NCBI RefSeq assembly: GCF_027941835.1
Contig: NZ_CP116005.1
Location: forward strand, 3,115,501-3,179,500
Reading direction: 5' to 3'
Length of the DNA stretch: 64,000 nucleotides
Origin: Sphingosinicella microcystinivorans
GTDB taxonomy: Bacteria > Pseudomonadota > Alphaproteobacteria > Sphingomonadales > Sphingomonadaceae
The translations under genes and the position numbers were made by a program. Below are positions 8,506 through 17,072 of this stretch, one piece after another. The first letter of the stretch is position 1; the number at the start of each line of letters is the position of its first letter. The notes under the pieces were generated by a model. That model did not search any database, was not told where the DNA came from, and saw only the letters and a list, made by a program, of their open reading frames with translations.

Positions 8506-9908
8506 CGACGTTCCGCTCGATCGACCCGGCCACGGGCGACACCGTCTGGGAAGGCGCCGCCGCGGGCGCGGATGATTGCAATGCCGCCATCGCGAAGGCG
8601 CGGGCGGCGCTCGGGGCGTGGCGGTCGCGCCCGGCGGACGAACGCATCGCGCTCGCGCGGCGCTATGCCGAGGTGCTGGGTAGCCGCAAGGCGGAGCTTT
8701 CGCGGCTGATCTCCCGCGAGACAGGCAAGCTGCTCTGGGAGACCGAGGCCGAGATCGGCTCGATGATCGGCAAGGTCGAGGTGTCGATCCGCGCCTTTAC
8801 CGAGCGCACCGGCGAGCGGGCGGCGGACATGCCGTTCGGCCGCGCCGTGCTGCGGCATCGCGGCCACGGCGTGATGGCCGTGCTGGGGCCGTACAACTTC
8901 CCCGGCCACCTGCCGAACGGGCACATCGTCCCGGCGCTGATCGCGGGCAACACGGTTGTCTTCAAACCCTCCGAGATCGCGCCCGCCATCGGTGAGGCGA
9001 TGGCGGCGGCGTGGGCGGAAGCGGGGCTGCCGGAGGGCGTGCTCAATCTCGTGCAGGGCGCGCGGGCGACCGGCGAGGCGCTGGTCGCGGGCGACATCGA
9101 CGGGCTGCTGTTCACCGGCTCGGCGGGTGCGGGCGCGGCGCTGAGGCGGGCGCTCGTCGACCGGCCGCACGTGATCCTCGCGCTGGAGCTCGGCGGCAAC
9201 AATCCGCTCGTGGCATGGGATTCGCCGGAGGCCGCGGCGTCGATCATCGTGCAGTCATCGTTCGTCACCACCGGCCAGCGCTGTTCGTGCGCGCGGCGGC
9301 TGATCGTGCCCGAGGGCAGGGTCGGCGACGCGATCGTGGAGGCGGTGGACGCGATGGCCGGGCGGCTCCGCGTCGCGGCGTGGGACGAGCCGGGCAGCGC
9401 GTTCATGGGGCCGCTGGTCTCCGACGCGGCCGCGCTGGGCGCGCGCACGGCGGCGGACGGTATCGTCTCGCGCGGGGCGAAGGTGATTCGGCCGTTCGAA
9501 GGCATCGCGGGGCGGCCGGCGGCGTTCGTGACGCCCGCGATCCTCGACGTGACCGGGATCGATGTGCCCGATGCCGAGATCTTCGCGCCGGTGGTGCAGG
9601 TGATCCGCGTGCCGGACTTCGACGCGGCGATGCGCGCGGCGAACGCCACGGTGTTCGGGCTTTCGGCGGGGCTCATCAGCGAGGACCCGGCGCTCTGGGC
9701 GCGCTTCGTCGAGGAAAGCCGCGCGGGCGTCGTCAACCGCAACCGGCCGACGACGGGCGCGGCGGCCAATATGCCGTTCGGCGGGCTCGGCGCCTCTGGA
9801 AATCATCGCCCAAGCGCGTATTACGCAGCGGACTATTGCGCGTACCCGATCGCCAGTTTCGAGGCGGAAGGGGTTGGCGCGGTGGAGGTTCCCGGATTAG
9901 CCCCCTGA
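8502..9908 (+). CDS. astD: N-succinylglutamate 5-semialdehyde dehydrogenase
   Basis: NAD(P)-dependent aldehyde dehydrogenase of 468 aa that oxidises succinylglutamate semialdehyde to succinylglutamate. ALDH signatures are all present: LGPYNFPGHLPNGHIVPAL (N132), LFTGSAGAG, the general base E229 in ELGGNNP, and the catalytic cysteine C261 in GQRCSCARR, a form close to characterised AstD proteins. The start overlaps the astA stop (ATGA). The stop codon lies inside the loop of the operon's terminator hairpin. No astB (succinylarginine dihydrolase) or astE (desuccinylase) follows. Confidence 0.93.
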   Translation: MTTFRSIDPATGDTVWEGAAAGADDCNAAIAKARAALGAWRSRPADERIALARRYAEVLGSRKAELSRLISRETGKLLWETEAEIGSMIGKVEVSIRAFTERTGERAADMPFGRAVLRHRGHGVMAVLGPYNFPGHLPNGHIVPALIAGNTVVFKPSEIAPAIGEAMAAAWAEAGLPEGVLNLVQGARATGEALVAGDIDGLLFTGSAGAGAALRRALVDRPHVILALELGGNNPLVAWDSPEAAASIIVQSSFVTTGQRCSCARRLIVPEGRVGDAIVEAVDAMAGRLRVAAWDEPGSAFMGPLVSDAAALGARTAADGIVSRGAKVIRPFEGIAGRPAAFVTPAILDVTGIDVPDAEIFAPVVQVIRVPDFDAAMRAANATVFGLSAGLISEDPALWARFVEESRAGVVNRNRPTTGAAANMPFGGLGASGNHRPSAYYAADYCAYPIASFEAEGVGAVEVPGLAP

Positions 9909-9924
9909 TGGGGGCTAAGCTTTT
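9897..9924 (+). terminator. Terminator hairpin overlapping the astD stop codon
   Basis: TTAGCCCCC, loop TGAT, GGGGGCTAA: a perfect nine-base-pair stem (9897-9918) followed by GCTTTT. The astD TGA is the loop itself, so the 3' end of the coding region doubles as the terminator stem of the ast operon. Confidence 0.75.
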
Positions 9925-9927
9925 GAA

Positions 9928-9990
9928 TAGAGACTGATTCACGTTTCGGATGAAAGCGTGGACGCTTCCATCCGAAACGATCAGGCTCTA
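9928..9990. repeat. 63-bp palindromic repeat element
   Basis: The inner part is an 18-bp stem with one mismatch, CGTTTCGGATG-A-AAGCGT, mirrored by ACGCTT-C-CATCCGAAACG, with only GG between the arms (9942-9979). The symmetry continues outward through TGAT/ATCA to TAGAG/CTCTA. It holds no ORF. It sits between the ast terminator and the formaldehyde dehydrogenase gene and looks like a dispersed short palindromic element, possibly one copy of a chromosomal family. Confidence 0.7.
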
Positions 9991-10026
9991 GACGGGTGAC
10001 CAATTTCGCTGACGGAGGGGTGATTC

Positions 10027-11139
10027 ATGAAGACGCGCGCGGCTGTTGCATTCGAGGCGAAGAAACCGCTGGAGATCATTGAACTCGACCTCGAAGGCCC
10101 GAAGGCGGGCGAGGTGCTGGTCGAGATCATGGCGACGGGTATCTGCCACACGGACGCCTACACGCTCGACGGCTTCGACAGCGAGGGGCTGTTCCCGAGC
10201 GTTCTCGGCCACGAGGGCGCGGGCATCGTGCGCGAGGTGGGGCAGGGCGTCACGTCCGTGAAGCCGGGCGACCACGTGATCCCGCTCTACACGCCGGAAT
10301 GCCGCCAGTGCAAAAGCTGCCTTTCGGGCAAGACCAACCTCTGCACGGCGATCCGCGCCACGCAGGGCAAGGGGCTGATGCCGGACGGCACGACGCGCTT
10401 CTCCTACAAGGGCCGGCCGATCTATCACTACATGGGCTGCTCGACCTTCTCGAACTTCACGGTGCTGCCGGAGATCGCGGTGGCGAAGATCCGCGAGGAC
10501 GCGCCGTTCCAGACGAGCTGCTATGTCGGCTGCGGCGTGACGACGGGCGTCGGCGCGGTGGTGAACACGGCGAAGGTGCAGGCGGGCGAGAACGTCGTCA
10601 TCTTCGGCCTCGGCGGGATCGGGCTCAATGTCATTCAAGGTGCGAAGATGGTGGGCGCGGACAAGATCGTCGGCGTCGACATCAACCCGGACCGGGAAGA
10701 GTGGGGCCGCAAGTTCGGCATGACGCACTTCGTCAACTCGAAGGGCCTGTCGCGCGACGAGACGATCGCGAAGATCCTCGAGATCACCGACGGCGGCGCG
10801 GACTACAGCTTCGACGCGACGGGCAACACCGAAGTGATGCGGACCGCGCTCGAATGCTGCCATCGCGGCTGGGGCGAGAGCATCATCATCGGCGTCGCCG
10901 AGGCGGGCAAGGAAATCTCGACGCGCCCGTTCCAGCTCGTCACGGGCCGGGTGTGGAAGGGCACGGCGTTCGGCGGCGCCAAGGGCCGCACCGACGTGCC
11001 GAAGATCATCGACTGGTACATGAACGGCAAGATCGCCATCGACCCGATGATCACCCACGTGCTGACGCTCGAGGAGATCAACAAGGGCTTCGACCTCATG
11101 CACGAAGGCAAGTCCATCCGGTCAGTGGTAGTATACTGA
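10027..11139 (+). CDS. adhC: S-(hydroxymethyl)glutathione dehydrogenase / class III alcohol dehydrogenase
   Basis: Zinc- and NAD-dependent enzyme (FrmA/GSH-FDH) that oxidises the glutathione-formaldehyde adduct; class III enzymes also reduce S-nitrosoglutathione. It is 370 aa. Evidence: catalytic zinc ligands in [13 protein letters not shown] and LGHEGAGIV and the cysteine of [10 protein letters not shown], four structural zinc cysteines in [15 protein letters not shown], and the NAD-binding [15 protein letters not shown]. The class III hallmark [17 protein letters not shown] is intact. No S-formylglutathione hydrolase gene or FrmR-like regulator is adjacent. The ATG at 10027 follows a GGAGGGG site. 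Confidence 0.97.
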   Translation: MKTRAAVAFEAKKPLEIIELDLEGPKAGEVLVEIMATGICHTDAYTLDGFDSEGLFPSVLGHEGAGIVREVGQGVTSVKPGDHVIPLYTPECRQCKSCLSGKTNLCTAIRATQGKGLMPDGTTRFSYKGRPIYHYMGCSTFSNFTVLPEIAVAKIREDAPFQTSCYVGCGVTTGVGAVVNTAKVQAGENVVIFGLGGIGLNVIQGAKMVGADKIVGVDINPDREEWGRKFGMTHFVNSKGLSRDETIAKILEITDGGADYSFDATGNTEVMRTALECCHRGWGESIIIGVAEAGKEISTRPFQLVTGRVWKGTAFGGAKGRTDVPKIIDWYMNGKIAIDPMITHVLTLEEINKGFDLMHEGKSIRSVVVY

Positions 11140-11147
11140 GCTTCTCA

Positions 11148-11242
11148 CCCCTCCCTCTTCAGGGGAGGGGCCGGGGGGTGGGACGCATCCTCATACGCGA
11201 CGTCGGACAACCGGAACTGCCCCTCCCCCTGAAGAGGAGGGG
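11148..11242. repeat. Inverted repeat between convergent genes
   Basis: Two 24-bp arms, at 11148-11171 and 11219-11242, are nearly perfect reverse complements (CTCTTCAGGGGAGGGGC against GCCCCTCCCCCTGAAGAG), separated by 47 bases. They occupy the gap between the convergent adhC and phospholipase D-like genes and could end transcription from both sides. The style matches dispersed repeats seen in sphingomonads. Confidence 0.65.
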
Positions 11243-11250
11243 CTTTACTG

Positions 11251-12792
11251 TTAGAGCAGCCACTCGATCGGGAGGCGCGACAGGACGCGGATGGCGAGGC
11301 GTTGCAGCAGCGTCGTGCCGGGCTCGACGTCGTGGATCTCGATCTCGTCCCCGTCGTCCTCGCGCTCGATCCAGCGCAGGCGGCCCCTGTCGCTGAGCGT
11401 CACCTCGTAGGCGCTCATCGGGATCACGCTTTCGAACGCCTCCTGCACGTCGGCGGCAAGCTCCGGGCTTTCGATGACGAAACCGAGCTCGGTGTTGAGC
11501 GCGACCGAGCGCGGATCGAAGTTGAACGAGCCGATGAACAGGCGCTGCCGGTCCACCGTGAAGGTCTTGGCGTGCAGCATCGAGCCGCTGGACCGGAGGA
11601 TCGAGCCGGTGACGGACCTGGCGCCCGAGCCGCCGACGCCGAGGGGCAAGCGGCGTTTGCGGCCCGTGTCCACGCGCGGGCGGCGCATCTCGAACAGGCG
11701 GACCCCGGCGCGGATCAGCGCCTTCCTGCGCTTGGCGTAGCCCGCGTGGACGATGGCGACATCGGTGGATTCGAGCGCGTTCGTCAGCACGTTCACCTTG
11801 ATGTCCTCGCGCGCGAGCGCCGCGAAGGCGTCGACGCCGGCGGCGGTGGGCACGAAATAGGCGGAAACGAGCCCTATTTCGCGCGAGGGGCGGCCGATCG
11901 CCTCCTGAAGCTGCTCGCTGAGCGACGTGCCGGGCCTCGCCTTGTCGAGCACCTTCGCCGGATCGTCGCTTACCATCCGCACCGGCGCCCAGATGAACGG
12001 CAGCGAGCCGTCCAGCATGTCCGAAATGAAGGGCATGGAGCGCACGGTTTCCACGTAGGTGTGCGCCCGCGGATCGGCGCGCACGGCGCCCGAGCGCCGC
12101 GCCAGCGCCTCGAGCTGCTCGATGCCGACCACCGGCAGCACGCGCGTCGCGGGCCATGCCGAGGCGCAGTTCCAGTAGCGGTCGAAATCGTGCGAGACGT
12201 CGCTCACCACCGCGCCGATGGCGAGCACGTCGAGGTCGGCGAACAGGTCGCCGTCGCGCGCGGCGAAATACTCGTCGCCGATGTTGCGGCCGCCGATGAT
12301 CGTCGCCTGGTTGTCGGCGGTGAAGCTCTTGTTGTGCATCCGCCGGTTGAGGCGCCGGAAATCGGTGAGGTAACCGAGCGCCTTGGGATGGCGGACGAAG
12401 AACGGGTTGAACAGCCGCACCTCGATCATCGGATGGATGTCGAGCGCGGCGAGCAGGTCGTCGAGCCCGGCGATGCCGTTGTCGTCGAGCAGCAGCCGCA
12501 CGCGCACGCCCCGGTCCGCCGCCTCGCGCAACGCCTCCAGCACCAGCATCCCCGAGAGGTCGCCGCGCCAGATGTAGTATTGCACGTCGAGGCTGCGCTC
12601 CGCGGCGCGGGCGAGGAGGATGCGCGAGGCGAAGGCCTGATGCGCGTCGGCGAGGAGGTGGATGCCCGAAAGGCCCGGCCGCGCGGCGGCCTCCTGCTCG
12701 ATGCTGCGCCCGAGCCGCGTGCCCCCGGTGCCGGACAGCGCCGCGCTCGGCGTTCGCGGCTCGAGGGGCGGCAAGTGTCTGAACCGGCGCAC
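11251..12792 (-). CDS. Phospholipase D-like / cardiolipin synthase family protein
   Basis: About 513 aa with two HKD (PLD) catalytic motifs: HNKSFTADNQATIIGGRN in the first half and HAKTFTVDRQRLFIGSFN near the C-terminus. Each has the HxKxxxxD pattern plus the following GG/GS-x-N. Two-motif proteins of this size are typical of ClsC-type cardiolipin synthases and related membrane-lipid phosphatidyltransferases. There is no clear membrane anchor in the chosen frame. The start is doubtful: no ATG lies near the expected N-terminus. GTG at 12792 follows GGGAGAG; an in-frame start at 13011 would lie inside the thiolase gene. Convergent with adhC, divergent from the thiolase. Confidence 0.82.
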   Translation of the reverse strand: MRRFRHLPPLEPRTPSAALSGTGGTRLGRSIEQEAAARPGLSGIHLLADAHQAFASRILLARAAERSLDVQYYIWRGDLSGMLVLEALREAADRGVRVRLLLDDNGIAGLDDLLAALDIHPMIEVRLFNPFFVRHPKALGYLTDFRRLNRRMHNKSFTADNQATIIGGRNIGDEYFAARDGDLFADLDVLAIGAVVSDVSHDFDRYWNCASAWPATRVLPVVGIEQLEALARRSGAVRADPRAHTYVETVRSMPFISDMLDGSLPFIWAPVRMVSDDPAKVLDKARPGTSLSEQLQEAIGRPSREIGLVSAYFVPTAAGVDAFAALAREDIKVNVLTNALESTDVAIVHAGYAKRRKALIRAGVRLFEMRRPRVDTGRKRRLPLGVGGSGARSVTGSILRSSGSMLHAKTFTVDRQRLFIGSFNFDPRSVALNTELGFVIESPELAADVQEAFESVIPMSAYEVTLSDRGRLRWIEREDDGDEIEIHDVEPGTTLLQRLAIRVLSRLPIEWLL

Positions 12793-12927
12793 GATCTCTC
12801 CCAGCGTCTCGAACGCGAGAGCGTGGCCCAAAGTATGGAGGGATGCAAACAGGCTGTGAGTTTGAAGCGGTATCCCTGCGCCCGCGCTTTCCTCTAGAGC
12901 GTCGCGGAAAGACAAAAGGAGACGGAC

Positions 12928-14166
12928 ATGCCGGAAGCGCTGATCATTGATGCAGTCAGGACCCCGCGCGGGATCGGAAAGGTCGGCAAGGGATCGCTGG
13001 CCGACATCCACCCGCAGCAGGTGGGCGCGACGGTGCTGAAGGCGATCGCCGAGCGGAACGACCTCGACACCGCCGAGGTCGACGACATCATCTGGGGCAC
13101 CAGCTCGCAGACCGGCCCGGCGGCGGGCGACCTCGGCCGCATGTCCGCGCTCGACGCGGGCTACGATGTCCGCTCGTCGGCCGTCACGCTCGACCGCTTC
13201 TGCGGCTCCGGCATCACCACGGTGAGCATGGCGGCGGCCTCGATCATGTCAGGCATGGAGGACTGCGTGATCGCGGGCGGCACCGAGATGATGTCGCAGA
13301 CGGGGCAGGGCATCTCCGCCGACGCGCCGCGCACGATGGACAGGGGCAACCGGCGCCTGCGCGACCGGCACCCGCAGCCGCATCAGGGCGTGTGCGCGGA
13401 CGTGATCGCGACGCTGGAGGGCATCAGCCGCCGCGACCTCGATACGCTTGCTGTCGTCAGCCAGGAGCGCGCTGCCGCCGCCATCGCGGGTGGGCACTTC
13501 GACAGGAGCCTCGTGCCGGTGTACCGCGAGGACGGCAGCCTCGCGCTCGACCGGGAAGAGTTCCCGCGCCCCGGCACGACGCTCGAAAGCCTGTCGCAGC
13601 TCCAGCCCGCGTTCACGCGGCTGATCGACATGCCGCTCGACGACGCGGGGCTGACCTATCGCAGCCTCGTGAAACAGGCCTACCCGGACCTCGAGATCGA
13701 GCATGTCCACCACGCGGGCAACTCCTCGGGCGTCGTCGACGGCTCGGCGGCGCTGCTGCTCGCCTCGCCGTCCTACGCGGCGAAGCGGGGGCTGAAGCCG
13801 CGCGCGAAGGTGGTGGCGATGGCGAACATGGGCGATTCCCCGACGCTGATGCTGAACGCCCCGGTTCCGGCCGCGCGGAAGGTGCTGGACAAGGCGGGGC
13901 TCGGCGTCGACGACATCGACCTTTTCGAGATCAACGAGGCGTTCGCCGTGGTCGCCGAGAAGTTCATCCGCGACCTGAAGCTCGACCGCGACAAGGTGAA
14001 CGTCAACGGCGGCGCGATGGCGCTCGGCCACCCGATCGGCGCGACGGGCTCGATCCTGATCGGCACGCTGCTCGACGAGCTGGAGCGGCGCGACCTCCGG
14101 CGCGGCCTCGTCACCATGTGCGCGGCGGGCGGCATGGCGCCCGCGATCATCATCGAGCGCGTCTGA
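12928..14166 (+). CDS. Acetyl-CoA C-acyltransferase (thiolase)
   Basis: Thiolase of 412 aa, either degradative (3-ketoacyl-CoA thiolase) or acetoacetyl-CoA forming; the sequence does not decide. The acylated nucleophile is C92 (LDRFCGSGITT), the catalytic histidine H368 (GGAMALGHPIGATGS) and the second cysteine C398 (CAAGGMAPA); NEAFAVV is also conserved. AAAGGAGA lies nine bases before the ATG. An SDR gene follows 12 bases after the stop, and the two are probably co-transcribed, as is common in fatty-acid or branched acyl-CoA oxidation clusters. Confidence 0.93.
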   Translation: MPEALIIDAVRTPRGIGKVGKGSLADIHPQQVGATVLKAIAERNDLDTAEVDDIIWGTSSQTGPAAGDLGRMSALDAGYDVRSSAVTLDRFCGSGITTVSMAAASIMSGMEDCVIAGGTEMMSQTGQGISADAPRTMDRGNRRLRDRHPQPHQGVCADVIATLEGISRRDLDTLAVVSQERAAAAIAGGHFDRSLVPVYREDGSLALDREEFPRPGTTLESLSQLQPAFTRLIDMPLDDAGLTYRSLVKQAYPDLEIEHVHHAGNSSGVVDGSAALLLASPSYAAKRGLKPRAKVVAMANMGDSPTLMLNAPVPAARKVLDKAGLGVDDIDLFEINEAFAVVAEKFIRDLKLDRDKVNVNGGAMALGHPIGATGSILIGTLLDELERRDLRRGLVTMCAAGGMAPAIIIERV

Positions 14167-14178
14167 GGGAGAGGCATC

Positions 14179-14955
14179 ATGGGCATACCCGAACTCTTTG
14201 ACCTGACCGGCAAGGTCGCCGTCATCACCGGCTCCTCGCGCGGCATCGGCAAGGCGATCGCGCACCGCATGGCGGAGCACGGCGCGAACGTCGTCGTCTC
14301 CAGCCGCAAGCAGGAGGCGTGCGATGCGGCGGTGGCGGAGATCAACGCCGCCGTGGGCCGCGAGGCGGCGATCGCGATCCCCGCGAACATCTCCGCGAAG
14401 GAAGAGCTTCAGGCGCTGATCGACGGCGCCACGGCGAAGCTCGGCAAGATCGACATCCTCGTCTGCAATGCCGCCTCCAACCCTTATTTCGGGCCGATGG
14501 CGGACATCCCGGACGAGCAGTTCACCAAGATCCTGCACAACAACATCGTCTCGAACCACTGGCTGATCCGGATGGCGGCGCCGCAGATGGCCGCGCGCAA
14601 GGACGGGGCGATCATCGTCATCTCGTCGATCGGCGGCCTCAAGGCCTCGACGGTGATCGGCGCCTACAACATCTCGAAGGCGGCCGACATCCAGCTCGTG
14701 CGCAACTACGCCGCCGAGTACGGACCCGACAACGTGCGCGTGAACGCGATCTGCCCCGGCCTCATCAGGACTGATTTCGCCAAGGCGCTGTGGGACAACC
14801 CGGAGATCCTGAAGCAGTCCACCGCCCATTCGACATTGAAGCGCATCGGCGAGCCGGACGAGATCGCGGGCATGGCGGTGTTCCTCGCCGCGAAGGCGGG
14901 CGGCTTCGCCAGCGGGCAGGGCTTCGTGATCGACGGCGGCGTCACCGCCGTTTGA
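14179..14955 (+). CDS. Short-chain dehydrogenase/reductase
   Basis: NAD(P)-dependent oxidoreductase of 258 aa with a classical SDR fold: TGSSRGIG cofactor loop (about residues 18-25), CNAAS in place of NNAG, catalytic serine in IVISSIGG, YNISK catalytic Tyr/Lys, and a C-terminal FVIDGGVTAV. It is the second gene after the thiolase and may supply or use a 3-hydroxy/3-oxoacyl intermediate; this is only inferred from the pairing. AGGGAGAGG precedes the ATG. Confidence 0.9.
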   Translation: MGIPELFDLTGKVAVITGSSRGIGKAIAHRMAEHGANVVVSSRKQEACDAAVAEINAAVGREAAIAIPANISAKEELQALIDGATAKLGKIDILVCNAASNPYFGPMADIPDEQFTKILHNNIVSNHWLIRMAAPQMAARKDGAIIVISSIGGLKASTVIGAYNISKAADIQLVRNYAAEYGPDNVRVNAICPGLIRTDFAKALWDNPEILKQSTAHSTLKRIGEPDEIAGMAVFLAAKAGGFASGQGFVIDGGVTAV

Positions 14956-14990
14956 GGCGTTTTGGGGACGCACATCGTTTCGCGGCGGCC

Positions 14991-15950
14991 CTAGCGCCGG
15001 TCGTAATAGAGCTTCGCCATCCGTTCGAAGAGGGCGAGCGCGTTCGGCGCGTCGTGCGTGCCTGAAAACTCGCGGTAGAGCGTGTCGACGTTCACCGCGA
15101 GCCGCTCGGCGTCGCGCCAGCCCGCGAAGCGGCCGAGGCCGATGTCGAACGCGGCCTCCTCGGCGCCGAGGCCCGCGTCGAAGCGCAGGCGCGCCTCGCG
15201 GGCGATGCAGCCGAGATAGTCCTTCACCGCCGCGACGGCGGCGCGTTCGGCGAGCGGGCCGTGGCCGGGCACGATGGCCTCGGCGTCGAGGCCGAGGATG
15301 AGGTCGCACGCGGCGAGCCAGTTCGAGACCGGCCCTTCCCACATGATCGGCGTGCCCTCGATGAACAGGATGTCGCCGGTGAAGACGGTGCGGTCGGCGG
15401 GCGACCAGACGATGACGTCGCCGCGCGTGTGCGCCGGGCCGACCTCGATGAGGTCGAGCGTCTTGCCGCCGACGCGGGCGGTGCCGCGGCCCGTGAAGGT
15501 CCGCGTCGGGGCGCGCGTGTTCACGCCCGCAAAGTCGAACGGGGCGAAGATCTCGGCGAAATACTGCCCCGCGAGGCCGAGCTGGCCCGCCGCGCCGCCC
15601 GCCTTGAGCTGCGCGAGCAGGGCGGGCGGGAACGCCTCCATTTCGGCGGCGGAGGCCTCCGAGGCGACGATCTCGGCATGGGGCAGCAGTCCGTTACCGT
15701 GCGTGTGGTCGCCGTTGGCGTGGGTGTTGACGACGGTGCCGATGCGGTCGGAAGCGAGGCCGCTCGCGTCCGCCATCGCCGTCAGCATCCGGGCGGTAAG
15801 CGCCTCGTCGAACAGCGTGTCGACGAGCAGCGCCTCGCCGGCATCGGTGACGAGCCCGGCGTTCGACCAGCCCCAGCCGCCGTCCTTCTGGAAATACGCG
15901 AAGCTGCCGCTGCCGAGATCGAGAAGGCGGGTGTCCGGTGCGTGGCCCAT
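14991..15950 (-). CDS. Metallo-beta-lactamase-fold hydrolase
   Basis: Zinc hydrolase of the MBL superfamily, 319 aa. The metal-binding motif is NTHANGDHTHGN (HxxGDHxHG type), with later ligand regions GPAHTRGDVIVW and FTGDILFIEGTPIMWEG and a distal VPGHGPL. The order THANGDHTHGN...GPAHTRGD...VPGHGP resembles quinoprotein-relay and general MBL hydrolases rather than true beta-lactamases. The substrate is unknown. It has no signal peptide and is convergent with the SDR gene. Confidence 0.88.
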   Translation of the reverse strand: MGHAPDTRLLDLGSGSFAYFQKDGGWGWSNAGLVTDAGEALLVDTLFDEALTARMLTAMADASGLASDRIGTVVNTHANGDHTHGNGLLPHAEIVASEASAAEMEAFPPALLAQLKAGGAAGQLGLAGQYFAEIFAPFDFAGVNTRAPTRTFTGRGTARVGGKTLDLIEVGPAHTRGDVIVWSPADRTVFTGDILFIEGTPIMWEGPVSNWLAACDLILGLDAEAIVPGHGPLAERAAVAAVKDYLGCIAREARLRFDAGLGAEEAAFDIGLGRFAGWRDAERLAVNVDTLYREFSGTHDAPNALALFERMAKLYYDRR

Positions 15951-15989
15951 GCACCGGACACTACCAGAACGCGGGCGGCTGACGAGCCT

Positions 15990-16712
15990 CTACTGGAGCT
16001 CGAAGACCACCGTGACGGTGACGTTGGTGCCGACCTCGCCGGCTTCCACCGGTGGGGCGGCGGCCGCGTCCGCCGCTTCGGCGCGCATCATGGCGACCTT
16101 GGGCATCGGGTAGGGGGGCTGCCAGCCGCCGCCCTCGGTGATGGAAACGATGCGCTTCACGCGCAGGCCCGCGGCGCCCGCATAAAGGTCGGCGCGCGCG
16201 CGGGCCTTCTTCACGGCGTCGAGCCGGGCCTCGTTCGTCGCGTCCTCGGGCTTGTCGAGGCCGAAGCTCGGCCCGTTCACCTGATTGGCGCCCTCGTTGA
16301 CCAGCGCGTCGATCACGTCGCCTGCGCCCGCGAGCTTGCGGAGCTTCACGGTGACGGTGTTGTTCGCCTGATAGCCGATCAGCTGCGGCGCCTTGCGCTC
16401 CTCGTAGCTGTATTGCGGATTGAGGTTGATGTTCGAGGTCTGGATGTCGCGCTCGGCGATGCCGGCCTTCTTGAGGGCGGCGACCACGCGCGTCATCTGG
16501 CTGTTGTTGGCGGTGAGCGCGGCGCGCGCCTCGGCCGCCTGCGTGACGACGCCCGCCGAGATGACGGCGATATCGGGAACGCGGGTGCTCTCGCCGGTCG
16601 CGGTCAGCGACAGCAGGGTCTCGGCGGGGACGCTCGGCGCCGTCTGTGCGGCGACCGGGGTCGCGGCGGTGGCGGCGAGCGCGCCGAGGGCGAGAAGCGT
16701 TTGAGTGCGCAT
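15990..16712 (-). CDS. SIMPL-domain (DUF541) periplasmic protein
   Basis: A 240-aa exported protein with a signal peptide (RTQTLLALGALAATAATPVAAQ) followed by one SIMPL/DUF541 domain. Visible family features are LTATGESTRVPDIAVISAGVV at the start, the NLNPQYSYEERKAPQLIGYQA segment and a C-terminal TVTVVFELQ strand. Family members form oligomeric periplasmic or outer-membrane-associated assemblies and several are linked to oxidative stress; the role here is unknown. ATG 16712 is best placed relative to AAGGAAAGGA; ATG 16721 is an alternative. Confidence 0.85.
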   Translation of the reverse strand: MRTQTLLALGALAATAATPVAAQTAPSVPAETLLSLTATGESTRVPDIAVISAGVVTQAAEARAALTANNSQMTRVVAALKKAGIAERDIQTSNINLNPQYSYEERKAPQLIGYQANNTVTVKLRKLAGAGDVIDALVNEGANQVNGPSFGLDKPEDATNEARLDAVKKARARADLYAGAAGLRVKRIVSITEGGGWQPPYPMPKVAMMRAEAADAAAAPPVEAGEVGTNVTVTVVFELQ

Positions 16713-16811
16713 GGGTTTCATTCCTTTCCTTTTCCGCCCCAACGGATCAGCGGCGGACAGGTTGCCCTATCCGCCGCACCATATGAACCGGAGTTGAAAC
16801 CTCGTCGCGGA

Positions 16812-17072
16812 TCAGGCCTGACGGGTCTTGATGATCCGGTAGATCCACAGCAGCAGGATCGCGCCCGCCGTGGCGATGAGGATGTTGACGAGATGGCCGT
16901 TGCTGCCGCCGAGGCCGATCAGGCTGCCGATATAGCCGCCGATGAGGCCGCCGGCGATGCCGATGAGGATGGTGACGATGATGCCGCCGGGGTCCTTGCC
17001 CGGCATGATCCACTTGGCAAGCGCGCCGGCGATGAGGCCGACGACGATCCAACCGAGAAAACTGTAGTCCAT
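16812..17072 (-). CDS. GlsB/YeaQ/YmgE family small membrane protein
   Basis: An 86-aa protein with three hydrophobic Gly-rich segments (LGWIVVGLIAGALAKWIMPG, IIVTILIGIAGGLIGGYIGS, LVNILIATAGAILLLWIYR). The family, called transglycosylase-associated, is induced by general or envelope stress in several bacteria, but its molecular role is not settled. The start is firm: ATG 17072 is preceded by AGGAGGAG. A paralogue lies at 57370-57630. Confidence 0.9.
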   Translation of the reverse strand: MDYSFLGWIVVGLIAGALAKWIMPGKDPGGIIVTILIGIAGGLIGGYIGSLIGLGGSNGHLVNILIATAGAILLLWIYRIIKTRQA

